Of a stretch of DNA of 46,202 bases, positions 17,863 to 26,525 are shown one piece after another. The stretch comes from Flavobacteriia bacterium (GTDB taxonomy: Bacteria; Bacteroidota; Bacteroidia; Flavobacteriales_D; Crocinitomicaceae). The notes beneath the pieces were generated by a model. That model made no database searches, was not told the DNA's origin, and worked only from the letters and a program-made list of their open reading frames with translations. The translations under genes and the position numbers were made by a program. Location: NCBI GenBank assembly GCA_016178305.1, contig JACOTM010000066.1, positions 1 through 46,202 of the forward strand, in the 5' to 3' direction. Each line of letters starts with the position of its first letter. The first letter of the stretch is position 1.

Positions 17863-18885
17863 TTGAGTCAAAAAGATATAATAATATTAGGTATTGAGTC
17901 ATCTTGTGACGATACATCTGCTGCAATAATCAAAAATGAAACCATTTTATCCAATATTATTGCGGGACAAGAGATTCATCAAATTTATGGCGGAGTAGTT
18001 CCTGAATTAGCGAGTAGAACACATCAACAAAACATTATTCCGGTAGTAGATGCTGCTATTAAAAAGGCAGGGATTTCAATGAATGAAATTGATGCAATCG
18101 CTTTCACAAAAGGACCAGGACTGTTAGGGTCTTTAGTTGTTGGAACTTCATTTTCAAAAGCTTTTGCACTTGCTTTAAATATTCCGATGTTGGATGTGAA
18201 TCACATGCATGGTCATATATTGGCTCATTTCATTGATGATGAAGGAAAAGAAAAACCTTCCTTCCCTTTTATTTGCATGACTGTTTCGGGGGGACATACG
18301 CAAATTGTTTTGGTGAAAGATTTTTTAGAAATGGAAGTTATTGGTCAAACAATCGACGATGCTGCGGGAGAAGCTTTTGATAAAGCCGCTAAAATATTAG
18401 GTTTCCCATATCCTGGAGGTCCATTAATTGATAAACACGCACAATTAGGTGATGCCTCAAAATTTCAATTTTCCAAGCCTCAAATAGCAAATTATAATTA
18501 TAGTTTTAGTGGGTTAAAAACTTCTATCCTCTATTTTATTCAAAAAGAAGTTAAAATAAATCCTGATTTTATTCAAGAAAATTTAAACGATTTGTGTGCT
18601 TCAATCCAGAGAACAATTATCGATATCTTATTTCATAAATTACAAATAGCAGCCAAAGATTTAAATATCAAACAAATTGCAATCGCTGGAGGTGTTTCCG
18701 CAAACTCAGGATTAAGAAATAAACTAACCGAATTAGGGCAAAAAAACAAATGGAAAGTATTTATACCTAAATTTGAGTATTGCACAGATAATGCTGCAAT
18801 GATTGCTATAACAGGAAAATATATGTTTGATAAAAAATTATTTGCTAATCAAGCAATTACTGCAACAGCCAGATTAAAAATTTGA
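17863..18885 (+). CDS. tsaD: tRNA N6-adenosine threonylcarbamoyltransferase
   Basis: TsaD transfers the threonylcarbamoyl group to A37 of ANN-decoding tRNAs, working with TsaB and TsaE in bacteria. The 340-residue length is typical. Visible motifs are GIESSCDDTSAA at the N-terminus, VVPELASRTHQQN, FTKGPGLLGSLVVG, the metal-binding H-x3-H as His114/His118 in NHMHGH, SGGHTQIVLV, DDAAGEAFDKAAKILG and GGVSANSGLR, with the DNAAMIA segment near the end. The start must be the TTG at 17863, because an in-frame TAA lies two codons upstream and no ATG is available before the conserved N-terminus. A weak start codon and a promoter facing that of tamB may keep expression low. Confidence 0.97.
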   Translation: MSQKDIIILGIESSCDDTSAAIIKNETILSNIIAGQEIHQIYGGVVPELASRTHQQNIIPVVDAAIKKAGISMNEIDAIAFTKGPGLLGSLVVGTSFSKAFALALNIPMLDVNHMHGHILAHFIDDEGKEKPSFPFICMTVSGGHTQIVLVKDFLEMEVIGQTIDDAAGEAFDKAAKILGFPYPGGPLIDKHAQLGDASKFQFSKPQIANYNYSFSGLKTSILYFIQKEVKINPDFIQENLNDLCASIQRTIIDILFHKLQIAAKDLNIKQIAIAGGVSANSGLRNKLTELGQKNKWKVFIPKFEYCTDNAAMIAITGKYMFDKKLFANQAITATARLKI

Positions 18886-19037
18886 ATTTGAATAGGTGTT
18901 TTTCTATAATTTGTAAAAAAAACAAACTATTTTTATAAAATTTTAAAAATCTTTCCATATATTTAGATTTTAATCTTGTAAGAGGGATTTTTTTAAAAAA
19001 TAAGAAAAAACATATTGAACACTAAAACCGTTGAGTT

Positions 19038-19322
19038 ATGAAAGAAACGACTATGCCAGAACTTATCGAGAAAGAGCTTGTTGCTTCTTTGTCGTTTCAA
19101 GATACATCTATTTCAATAAAACAACATCCTGAAATAATGAAACAAATTGAGAATGCTACGAGATTAGGAAATGCTCATCACAGCAAGGTTTCAATTATTT
19201 TTCAAGATGATTCGGGATTAAAAAGAGTTGATACTACAATTTGGGCGAATGGCGCGAAATATATTTGTTTAAAAGGTGGTGTTTGGATTCCTATTTCAAG
19301 AATTATTGAAATTAAAATGTAA
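19038..19322 (+). CDS. Small conserved-looking protein of unknown function
   Basis: A 94-residue acidic soluble protein with no signal peptide or membrane segment. I do not recognise a named domain. The second half (about residues 45-94) looks like a small beta-fold with a well-defined pattern: HHSKVSIIFQDDSGLKRVDT, TIWANGAKYICLKGGVWIPI, then SRIIEIKM. It resembles short Bacteroidota proteins of similar pattern that I cannot name. It is transcribed alone: 152 bp separate it from tsaD and a strong terminator follows it 51 nt after the stop. Start choice: ATG at 19038; a second ATG at codon 6 is possible. The coding pattern and the private terminator argue that it is real. Confidence 0.7.
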   Translation: MKETTMPELIEKELVASLSFQDTSISIKQHPEIMKQIENATRLGNAHHSKVSIIFQDDSGLKRVDTTIWANGAKYICLKGGVWIPISRIIEIKM

Positions 19323-19373
19323 TAAATAAAATGTTAGTTAACATCTAAGAGTAAAAATGAACATATTTTAATA

Positions 19374-19400
19374 AAAAAGAGGAAAATTCCTCTTTTTTTT
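19374..19400 (+). terminator. Intrinsic terminator after the 94-residue gene
   Basis: The stem AAAAAGAGG / CCTCTTTTT with a short AAAATT loop is followed by more T residues. The A run on the left makes it potentially bidirectional. Confidence 0.75.
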
Positions 19401-19638
19401 TGCTTATGATTTTCAATATCATTTGGAATAATGGAATATATAAAACAATCGAATAAAAGAGATCATCTACAAATAAAATATTTTACAATCTATTAATAAC
19501 AAACCATCTAGATCCAAATAAGCAAATAATTTGAATTTAATTTCACAGCACTATTTTTCTACAAAAAGAACTTGTTTTAAGCAAATAGGAATACAAGGAT
19601 TTTATTAAAACAAAACAATAGAACCGAAACGATTTACT

Positions 19639-19646
19639 TATTTTTG
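19639..19646 (+). promoter_or_regulatory. -7 box for the dsbD unit
   Basis: TATTTTTG matches TAnnTTTG exactly and lies 18 nt before the first ATG of the two-gene unit. A -33 TTG at the right spacing was not found. Confidence 0.45.
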
Positions 19647-19664
19647 AGTTGAAATTTAGCAAGA

Positions 19665-20102
19665 ATGAAAAAAAGTGTATTAATTGTCTTTTTAGTTTTA
19701 ACTCAAATTCTTTTTTCACAAGAAAAAGTAAATTGGGATTATTCTTACAATGGAAAAACTGGAAATATTGAAATTAAAGCTGAAATAGCTGAAGGATGGC
19801 ATTTGTACAGTCAATATTTAAGTAATCAAATAGGGCCTGTTCCAACGGCTATCGTTTTTAAAGAAAATTCAAGCGTTAAAGTAATAGGTAAAACAGAAGA
19901 ACCTGTTCCTTTTAAAGAATATGATGAAAACTTCGAAGCGACTTTAGATTTTTTTAAAGGAAATGTTTTGTTTAAACAAAAAGTAGAGTTTGAAGGAATC
20001 CAAATTCTTGAAGGAACACTTACATTCATGGTTTGCAATGCAACAATGTGCTTACCTCCAAGTGATGTCACTTTTAAAATAGAATTAAAACCAATTAATT
20101 AA
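19665..20102 (+). CDS. Free-standing DsbD N-terminal (nDsbD) domain protein
   Basis: A 145-residue periplasmic protein made only of the immunoglobulin-like DsbD N-terminal domain, which in DsbD passes electrons to periplasmic partner proteins. The signal peptide runs to about residue 18 (ILFSQ). The domain shows the family's AEGWHLYSQYLSNQ and the redox pair Cys124/Cys129 in VCNATMCLPP. It lacks the membrane and thioredoxin-like domains. It lies 10 bp upstream of a full-length DsbD that has its own copy of this domain, so the two are almost certainly co-transcribed. It may widen the range of substrates or act as a soluble relay, which is inference. The neighbour's domain is similar in layout but clearly diverged, so this is an old duplication. 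Confidence 0.88.
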   Translation: MKKSVLIVFLVLTQILFSQEKVNWDYSYNGKTGNIEIKAEIAEGWHLYSQYLSNQIGPVPTAIVFKENSSVKVIGKTEEPVPFKEYDENFEATLDFFKGNVLFKQKVEFEGIQILEGTLTFMVCNATMCLPPSDVTFKIELKPIN

Positions 20103-20112
20103 TTTCAAAATT

Positions 20113-22203
20113 ATGAAGAAGATGAACTTAAAAAATCAATTCAACTTTTTTAGTTTACTGCTACTATTTTTTGTATTTGTTAGCGCAAAAAGTGTTTCAG
20201 GGCAAATTGAATATCCAGAAGATAAAGTAAAATGGAAATTTTCTGTTGAACAAAAAGGAGAAGATGCCTTCATTATTGCCGAAGTTAAAATGGAAACACA
20301 TTGGCATATTAATTCAATTGTTTTGCCTAAAGGTACATTTGGATACGCTACAAAATTTAATTTAACGCCTGCTAAAACTTTCAAATTAGTTGGTTCTCCC
20401 CTTGAACCTAAACCAATATTGAAACACGATGATGAAGCAGATGAAGATTTAAGTATGCATGAAGGAAAAGTAATTTTCAAGCAAAAAATCAAAGTAATTT
20501 CAGATAAAGATTTTATTATAAAAGGATCTTTTTCATTCCAAACTTGCGATGAAACGCATTGTTTAGCTCCTTATGACGGCTCGTTTAAAGTGGCGGTAAA
20601 AGGATTAAATGCAGGTGTATCGAATCAATTAGTACCGACTACAAATATTTCAAATACAGATGATTCTGTAACAGAAACATTGGAAGGAGAAATCGAAACA
20701 AAAGAAGAAGCAGCAGTTGAACCCAAAGAGAAAATTGTAAAAGTGGCACCAAAAAGCGAAGAAAAAAAATCATTATTGGGGATATTTATTATTTCTTTTA
20801 TTAGTGGATTAGCTGCACTCTTTACACCATGTGTTTTCCCAATGATTCCAATGACCGTAAGTTTTTTCACGAAACAAAGTAAATCAAAAGCTCAAGGAAT
20901 AAAGAACGCTTCTATTTTCGGAATTTCTATCATATTAATTTACATAACTCTAGGAACAGCAGTAACCGCAATTTTCGGAGCAGATGCATTAAATAAAATG
21001 TCCACTAATCCTTGGTTTAATTTTGTGTTTTTTGTACTACTTGTCGTTTTTGCCATTTCATTTCTTGGCGCATTTGAAATTAGAATGCCTAGTTCATGGG
21101 TAAATAAAGCAGATGCTAAAGCAGATAAAGGTGGATTAATTGGTATTTTCTTCATGGCTTTGGCATTGGCTTTAGTATCTTTTTCATGTACGGGTCCAAT
21201 TGTAGGTTCTTTAATTGTAGAAGCAGCAAGTGTTGGAGGGATTACACCTATAATCGGTATGTTTGGATTTTCATTAGCTTTAGCTTTGCCTTTTGCTTTG
21301 TTCGCAATGTTTCCGGGTTGGTTAAATTCAATGCCTAAATCTGGTGGTTGGTTGAATTCTGTGAAAGTTGTTTTAGGATTTTTAGAATTAGCTTTAGCAT
21401 TTAAATTTTTATCAAATGCAGATATGACTTGGAATCTTCACATGTTAGAAAGAGAAATGTTTATAGGTATTTGGATTGCTGTATTTACAGTATTAACACT
21501 TTATTTATTCGGAAAAATTAGAATGCCTCATGATAGTCCTTTAGATAAATTATCTGTAGGACGTGTATTATTAGGAACAACAACTTTGTTGTTTGTAATC
21601 TATATGATTCCAGGAATGTGGGGAGCGCCATTAAAGATTATGAGTGCTTTTCCTCCTCCAATTCAATATAGCGAATCACCTACAGGTTTTGGTGGAGGAA
21701 TTACAGTTGCTCAAAAAGGTGGACCAGAAGGTACGCATTTAGGCCCTCAAAACATCAATGTTTTTCACGATTACGATAAAGCATTGGCTTATGCAAAAGA
21801 AGTTAACAAACCGTTATTCGTTGATTTCACAGGAATTAATTGTGTGAATTGTCGAAAAATGGAACAACAAGTATGGGGAGAAGAAGGTATTTTGGATAAA
21901 TTAACAAATGAAGTTGTAATTGTTTCTTTACACGTAGATGAGCGCGTAGAACTTCCTAAAAATGAGCAAGGTGTTTTCAAAACAATAGATGGTCGTGATA
22001 TGACTGTAAAAACAACTGGAGACAAATGGAAATTGATGCAAATAAATCGATATAATATTTTAGCACAACCTTATTATGTAATGCAGGATGTGAATGGAAA
22101 AGACTTGACAAATGGCTCAGCAGATTATGAGCACACAAGTAAAACGGAGGATTTTAAACAATGGTTAAACAATGGTTTAAAATCATTTCAAAAGAAAAAG
22201 TAG
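20113..22203 (+). CDS. dsbD: Thiol:disulfide interchange protein DsbD
   Basis: DsbD moves electrons from cytoplasmic thioredoxin across the inner membrane to periplasmic reductases such as those for disulfide isomerisation and cytochrome c maturation. In order, the 696-residue product has a signal peptide and an nDsbD domain with Cys145/Cys150 (TCDETHCLAPYDG). A Glu/Lys-rich linker (about 185-215) leads into the CcdA-like membrane domain of about eight helices with redox Cys240 (LFTPCVFPMIPM) and Cys359 (FSCTGPIVGS). A C-terminal thioredoxin-like domain ends it, with Cys577-V-N-Cys580 in FTGINCVNCRKME. All six expected cysteines are present. A second ATG lies at codon 4. A strong terminator ends the two-gene unit. 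Confidence 0.96.
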   Translation: MKKMNLKNQFNFFSLLLLFFVFVSAKSVSGQIEYPEDKVKWKFSVEQKGEDAFIIAEVKMETHWHINSIVLPKGTFGYATKFNLTPAKTFKLVGSPLEPKPILKHDDEADEDLSMHEGKVIFKQKIKVISDKDFIIKGSFSFQTCDETHCLAPYDGSFKVAVKGLNAGVSNQLVPTTNISNTDDSVTETLEGEIETKEEAAVEPKEKIVKVAPKSEEKKSLLGIFIISFISGLAALFTPCVFPMIPMTVSFFTKQSKSKAQGIKNASIFGISIILIYITLGTAVTAIFGADALNKMSTNPWFNFVFFVLLVVFAISFLGAFEIRMPSSWVNKADAKADKGGLIGIFFMALALALVSFSCTGPIVGSLIVEAASVGGITPIIGMFGFSLALALPFALFAMFPGWLNSMPKSGGWLNSVKVVLGFLELALAFKFLSNADMTWNLHMLEREMFIGIWIAVFTVLTLYLFGKIRMPHDSPLDKLSVGRVLLGTTTLLFVIYMIPGMWGAPLKIMSAFPPPIQYSESPTGFGGGITVAQKGGPEGTHLGPQNINVFHDYDKALAYAKEVNKPLFVDFTGINCVNCRKMEQQVWGEEGILDKLTNEVVIVSLHVDERVELPKNEQGVFKTIDGRDMTVKTTGDKWKLMQINRYNILAQPYYVMQDVNGKDLTNGSADYEHTSKTEDFKQWLNNGLKSFQKKK

Positions 22204-22220
22204 TATAGTTTTAGCAAATT

Positions 22221-22256
22221 AAAATCCTGCGATAATTAAATCGCAGGATTTTTTTT
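22221..22256 (+). terminator. Intrinsic terminator after dsbD
   Basis: The 13-bp stem AAAATCCTGCGAT / ATCGCAGGATTTT with loop AATTAA is followed by a T run. It ends 11 nt before the recG ATG, so recG must be read through or started very close by. Confidence 0.9.
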
Positions 22257-22267
22257 ACCTTTACTTT

Positions 22268-24364
22268 ATGAATGATTTTCTTCAAACGCCCATTGAATAT
22301 CTGAAAGGAGTTGGTCCACAACGGGCTGAAATCCTGCGCAAGGAGCTTAGAATAGTTACGTTTGAAGATTTATTGTTTTATTTTCCTTTCCGCTATATTA
22401 ATCGTTCTCAATATCATACGATTGCAGAATTACCTTATTTAGATTCGTATGCTCAAATCAAAGGAAGAATCATACAAATTAATGACAAACCACTTGGCAA
22501 ACAAAATCGGCTAAATGTAAAATTTCAAGATCATACAGGAATTATCGAGTTAGTTTGGTTTCAAGGAGCCAAATGGATCCGGCCGCTTTTAAAAGTGGGT
22601 ACTGAATATCAAATTTTCGGAAAAGCTAAAATATTTGGCACTTCCTGGAATATTCCTCATCCTGAAATTATCGAACTTGAAAAAGTAAAAAATGAAACCG
22701 GATTGCAACCCATTTACTCCAGTTCAGAAAAACTAGGAATGAAAGGTTTTACTTCAAAAGGAATTGAGAAAATAACAAAAGTATTGATTGAACAATTAAA
22801 AAATAGAATCCCTGAAATTATCCCTGATTCAATTTTAAATCAATTTCGAATTATTTCAAGAGAAGAAGCTTTCATTCAGATTCATTGCCCCAATAATGAA
22901 GATAATGCAAATGCAGCACGACTTCGATTAAAATTTGAAGAACTTTTTTTCTTACAACTTGAAATGTTGATGCGGAAGCAAATTACAATGTCAAAATCCA
23001 AAGGACATAAATTTATGGAAGTAGGCAACTATTTTACAGAATTCTATGCGAATTATCTTCCTTTTGAATTAACTAGCGCGCAAAAAAGAGTATTGAAAGA
23101 AATTCGAAAAGATTTTTTAACGGGACATCACATGAATCGTTTACTACAAGGGGATGTGGGAAGCGGAAAAACATTAGTTGCACTACTTACAATGTTATTT
23201 GGTATAGGTAATAATTTTCAAGCAGCTTTGATGGCTCCAACAGAAATATTAGCCAAGCAGCATTACATTACGATTAAAGATTTTTTAAAAGAAATGGATA
23301 TTGATGTCCAACTTCTTACAGGTTCAATTAAAAAGAAAGATCGAAAAATAATATTTGATAAATTAGAATCAGGAAAAACCAATATATTGATCGGCACGCA
23401 TGCTTTATTAGAAGATACGGTCCAATTTAAAAATTTAGGAATTGTTATTATTGATGAACAACATCGTTTTGGCGTTGCACAACGAGCAAAAATGTGGAAA
23501 AAAAACACGATCCCTCCACATGTATTAGTCATGACCGCAACCCCCATTCCACGAACGTTAGCGATGACTTTCTATGGTGATTTAGATGTTTCCATAATCG
23601 ATGAATTACCCCCAGGTCGAAAACCAATTTCAACCTTGCATAAATTTGAAGCTAGCAGATTGGAAGTTTTTGGATTTATTAAAAGAGAAATTGCTTTAGG
23701 CAGACAAATCTATATCGTATATCCATTAATTCAAGAATCAGAATCAATGGATTATAATAATTTAATGGATGGTTATGAAGCTATAACGAGAGCTTTTCCT
23801 TTACCTAATTATCATGTCAGTATTGTGCATGGTAAGATGAAAGCTGAGGACAAAGAATTTGAAATGCAGCGTTTTATCAAAGGAGAAACTCAAATAATGG
23901 TCGCTACAACAGTTATAGAAGTCGGAGTAAATGTACCTAATGCTTCCGTCATGATTATTGAAAGCGCTGAAAGATTTGGTTTATCACAATTGCATCAACT
24001 TCGAGGAAGAGTTGGAAGAGGAGCCGAAAAATCATATTGTGTGTTAATGACTGGAATTAAGCTCTCAAAAGAATCTAAAAAAAGAATGGCAACCATGGTT
24101 CGAACAAATGATGGATTTGAAATAGCAGAAGTCGATTTAGAATTAAGAGGACCGGGAGATTTAATGGGAACACAACAAAGTGGCGAACTGGATTTAAAGA
24201 TTGCTGATTTATCAAAAGATGGACAATTAGTATCTCAAGCAAGGGAAATAGCACGACAATTATTAACAGAAGACCCCTTATTGGAATTGCCTCAAAATCA
24301 TTTTATTCGTGAACAATTACGAAAAATAATGAGAGCAAAACCAAATTGGAGTCAAATTTCATAA
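22268..24364 (+). CDS. recG: ATP-dependent DNA helicase RecG
   Basis: RecG remodels stalled replication forks and Holliday junctions by regression. The 698-residue protein matches family size and layout. The N-terminal wedge domain includes YLKGVGPQRAEILRKEL and LLFYFPFRYINRS with an OB-fold. The helicase core has Walker A GDVGSGKT near residues 294-301, the DEQH box (VIIDEQHRFG) near residue 396, motif III MTATPIPRTLAMT, and the motif V/VI region ATTVIEVGVNVP and QLHQLRGRVGRG. The C-terminal TRG region ends in ELRGPGDLMGTQQSG. It converges on the minus-strand barrel gene with a 6-bp gap and no evident terminator. No promoter box is visible in the 11 nt after the dsbD terminator. Confidence 0.97.
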   Translation: MNDFLQTPIEYLKGVGPQRAEILRKELRIVTFEDLLFYFPFRYINRSQYHTIAELPYLDSYAQIKGRIIQINDKPLGKQNRLNVKFQDHTGIIELVWFQGAKWIRPLLKVGTEYQIFGKAKIFGTSWNIPHPEIIELEKVKNETGLQPIYSSSEKLGMKGFTSKGIEKITKVLIEQLKNRIPEIIPDSILNQFRIISREEAFIQIHCPNNEDNANAARLRLKFEELFFLQLEMLMRKQITMSKSKGHKFMEVGNYFTEFYANYLPFELTSAQKRVLKEIRKDFLTGHHMNRLLQGDVGSGKTLVALLTMLFGIGNNFQAALMAPTEILAKQHYITIKDFLKEMDIDVQLLTGSIKKKDRKIIFDKLESGKTNILIGTHALLEDTVQFKNLGIVIIDEQHRFGVAQRAKMWKKNTIPPHVLVMTATPIPRTLAMTFYGDLDVSIIDELPPGRKPISTLHKFEASRLEVFGFIKREIALGRQIYIVYPLIQESESMDYNNLMDGYEAITRAFPLPNYHVSIVHGKMKAEDKEFEMQRFIKGETQIMVATTVIEVGVNVPNASVMIIESAERFGLSQLHQLRGRVGRGAEKSYCVLMTGIKLSKESKKRMATMVRTNDGFEIAEVDLELRGPGDLMGTQQSGELDLKIADLSKDGQLVSQAREIARQLLTEDPLLELPQNHFIREQLRKIMRAKPNWSQIS

Positions 24365-24370
24365 TAAAAA

Positions 24371-25729
24371 TCAAAAAGCATGTTCCAAGCTAAAGAAGAA
24401 TTGATGATCTTCTTTTGAAATAGCATAATCAAAACGTAAAATGGTATTAACATTCCAAGCAATACGTAAGCCTAAACCTTCATTGTATCTATAATTTTTT
24501 AATTGTTTCGTCATATTGGGGTAATTGTCCCAAACAGCACCGCAATCAAAGAATGGAACGGCACTCAAGGCAAAATGCTGTTTTAAGAGATGAAATTGAG
24601 CAAATCTGTATCTTAATTCAAAATTATTGAACTGCATTACTCGAGCTAAATAGCGACTTTGTTTATAACCTCTCAAAGTTGCTCCTCCCCCTAAACCTTC
24701 GATGCTTCCCTCTGAACTCCATTGATCTTGATATTCATAGAAAGGAGAATTTCCACCGGTATATCCCATAGCAATTCTTCCAGCTAAAACTAATTTTTTG
24801 AATACATTTGGTAATAGTTTGTGGTAATAATTTACATGCCCGAAGGTTTTATTAAAATTATATTGTGAACCAAATGTTTTTAAAGATAATTCATTGGTCA
24901 ATTCTGCAAAAAATCCTTGAGAAGGATCTGTTTCTAAATCACGGGTATCGTAAATCAAACCGACTTGTAGAAAAGCAACATTATTTTTCCCAACGCCAGA
25001 AATTAAACCTTTGTTTGCATCATTTAGAAGCATTGAGTTTCCTGAAAATGGTGTCAATTTTAAAGCTGCATATTCAAATCCAATCAAAGCTCTTAATCTC
25101 CCATCTAAATAAGACCTTTCCATACTTAAATTTATGATCGCTTCTTGTTTTGTATAAGTATTGTAAAAACGATTATTACCAATCATATTATTACTATAAT
25201 TTTGATACGATGCATTTTGAATCATCGTTTGAGAACTATCACTGTTTGGGTAATAATTTAATCCTGGTAAAGTTGATGCTTGATTAATTCCAAAATACAA
25301 TAAATTAGGATTTATTTCAAAAGCAGCCTCCCCTCTTAAACGCCATTTTGTATTTAAAATATAGGGAATGTCAATAGCTACTTTTATTTCTCTTTGTTCT
25401 TTGGTCGTATTAAATAAAACGACATCTAATTTAGCACGATATGCTGTATAATTAAAAAAGGGATCTGATTTTTTGCCATTAAAATAAATAGATCCTTCAA
25501 CTCCATAACCAAACCCATTGATCGGATCTGAGCTCAAATCAGGTACACCAGTAACATAAGTACCTTCTTTTTTATGTGCTAAGTCTTCATCCGATAATTT
25601 TTTTTCATCATGAATTGCAAAAGGTAATTGTTGAACTGAATCCTTAGGTGTTTTATTTTCTTGAGAGAAAATTGAATTTGTAAAAATGTAAATTGAAAAT
25701 GCAATTATTTGAAGAAATATATTTTTCAT
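24371..25729 (-). CDS. BamA/TamA-like outer membrane beta-barrel protein (Omp85 barrel)
   Basis: A 452-residue outer-membrane protein with a signal peptide (to about residue 23, IFSQ) and a short Lys/Asp-rich N-terminal linker. A 16-strand-like barrel of the bacterial surface antigen D15 type follows. Supporting patterns are DLSSDPINGFGYGVEGSIYF at the first strands, VGLIYDTRDLETDPSQGFFA, the loop GGGATLRGYKQSRY (R-x-Y/F-type conserved loop 6), PFFDCGAVWD, and an aromatic C-terminal strand ending in EHAF. No POTRA repeats precede the barrel, so it is not BamA itself. Its role is unknown; transport or insertion of a specific substrate is possible. It ends the minus-strand group that begins with the two-component system, 10 bp after the broken membrane gene. 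Confidence 0.85.
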   Translation of the reverse strand: MKNIFLQIIAFSIYIFTNSIFSQENKTPKDSVQQLPFAIHDEKKLSDEDLAHKKEGTYVTGVPDLSSDPINGFGYGVEGSIYFNGKKSDPFFNYTAYRAKLDVVLFNTTKEQREIKVAIDIPYILNTKWRLRGEAAFEINPNLLYFGINQASTLPGLNYYPNSDSSQTMIQNASYQNYSNNMIGNNRFYNTYTKQEAIINLSMERSYLDGRLRALIGFEYAALKLTPFSGNSMLLNDANKGLISGVGKNNVAFLQVGLIYDTRDLETDPSQGFFAELTNELSLKTFGSQYNFNKTFGHVNYYHKLLPNVFKKLVLAGRIAMGYTGGNSPFYEYQDQWSSEGSIEGLGGGATLRGYKQSRYLARVMQFNNFELRYRFAQFHLLKQHFALSAVPFFDCGAVWDNYPNMTKQLKNYRYNEGLGLRIAWNVNTILRFDYAISKEDHQFFFSLEHAF

Positions 25730-25739
25730 ATTTATTAAT

Positions 25740-26494
25740 TTAATGAATTACTGTTTTTTTCTGGCTTTTATTTGAAAGAAAGATTAACATAAAAAGTAAA
25801 AAAGTAGTTATAATTGTTGCAGGAGCTTACCTAAATCCAAACTACCTTTAGCAATTTTCTTTGTAAGTAGATCACCAAATGTAGCGCCAAAAGGTCTTGT
25901 AAAAATAAAAGCAATCCAGAATAAAAGCAAGTGATTGTTTTTTGTGAAATAATTCAAAATTACAACTATAATAATGATTGAAGCTGTAACAAACGCACCA
26001 TTGATATAACTAAGTCCCATGTTATCACTTAAAAAATCGCCAAAAGCTGTTCCTAAGCTATTTGAAAAAAGTATAGCAATCCAATAGAAAATTTCAGCTC
26101 TTTTCGAAAATACTGGAAAAACAACTATTTCCTTTTCTTTTCTATACCAAATAATTAAAGTTGAAATTAACCCAATAAAAAGGAATGAAGAACCAATAGC
26201 ATATCCAAGACCTAATGTTCTATCAAGATAATCTGAAATTTCAGTTCCAACCGTAGTCGTTCCAATTATTACGAACCAATAAATAGTAGAATTAAAAGTA
26301 TTTGCCCTTATTTGTAGAAATAAAAAGAATAGGAAAAACACCATTGTTATCATTAAACTAATCGAATAACCAAAATTTAGTGTCATAGAAAGTAAATCTC
26401 CGAATGTCTCACCCAGAGTAGTAGCTAAAATTTTCATGATCCAAAACTAAGAAGTAATCATCGCCACCTTATTTTGAAAGTTTAATGCATTCAT
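25740..26494 (-). pseudogene. Broken COG4705-type multi-helix membrane protein
   Basis: An intact frame of 209 codons (26437-25808) encodes a polytopic protein with repeated helix-start motifs, LGETFGDLLS, VGTEISDYLD, LGTAFGDFLS and FGATFGDLLT. I recognise these as the COG4705 family of uncharacterised membrane proteins. Both ends are damaged. Upstream in the same frame, an ATG at 26494 starts NALNFQNKVAMITS, then a TAG, then FWI joined to MKILATTLGET. In the family this reads roughly KVPEITLxFWIIKILATTLGET, so the TAG is an in-frame nonsense codon. At the other end the frame stops after LDLGKLLQQL, while the next frame continues with APATIITTFLLFMLIFLSNK, the expected last helix, to a TAA at 25740; a one-base slip near 25825-25832 would join them. 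The 209-residue remainder could still be translated. Function unknown. Confidence 0.7.
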
Positions 26495-26525
26495 AATAAT
26501 CTAATAATAATCTTTATGGGATTAA

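Larger units (their letters stand above)
19323..19664. other. 342-bp non-coding gap
   Basis: This contains the terminator of the small gene (19374-19400) and, at its right end, the -7 box for the dsbD unit (19639-19646). The roughly 240 bp between them are very AT-rich. I see no open frame, repeat or structured RNA there. Confidence 0.6.

Noticed and set aside
24365-24370. Terminator between convergent recG and the barrel gene
   Set aside because: The 6-bp gap and its flanks form no stem-loop.
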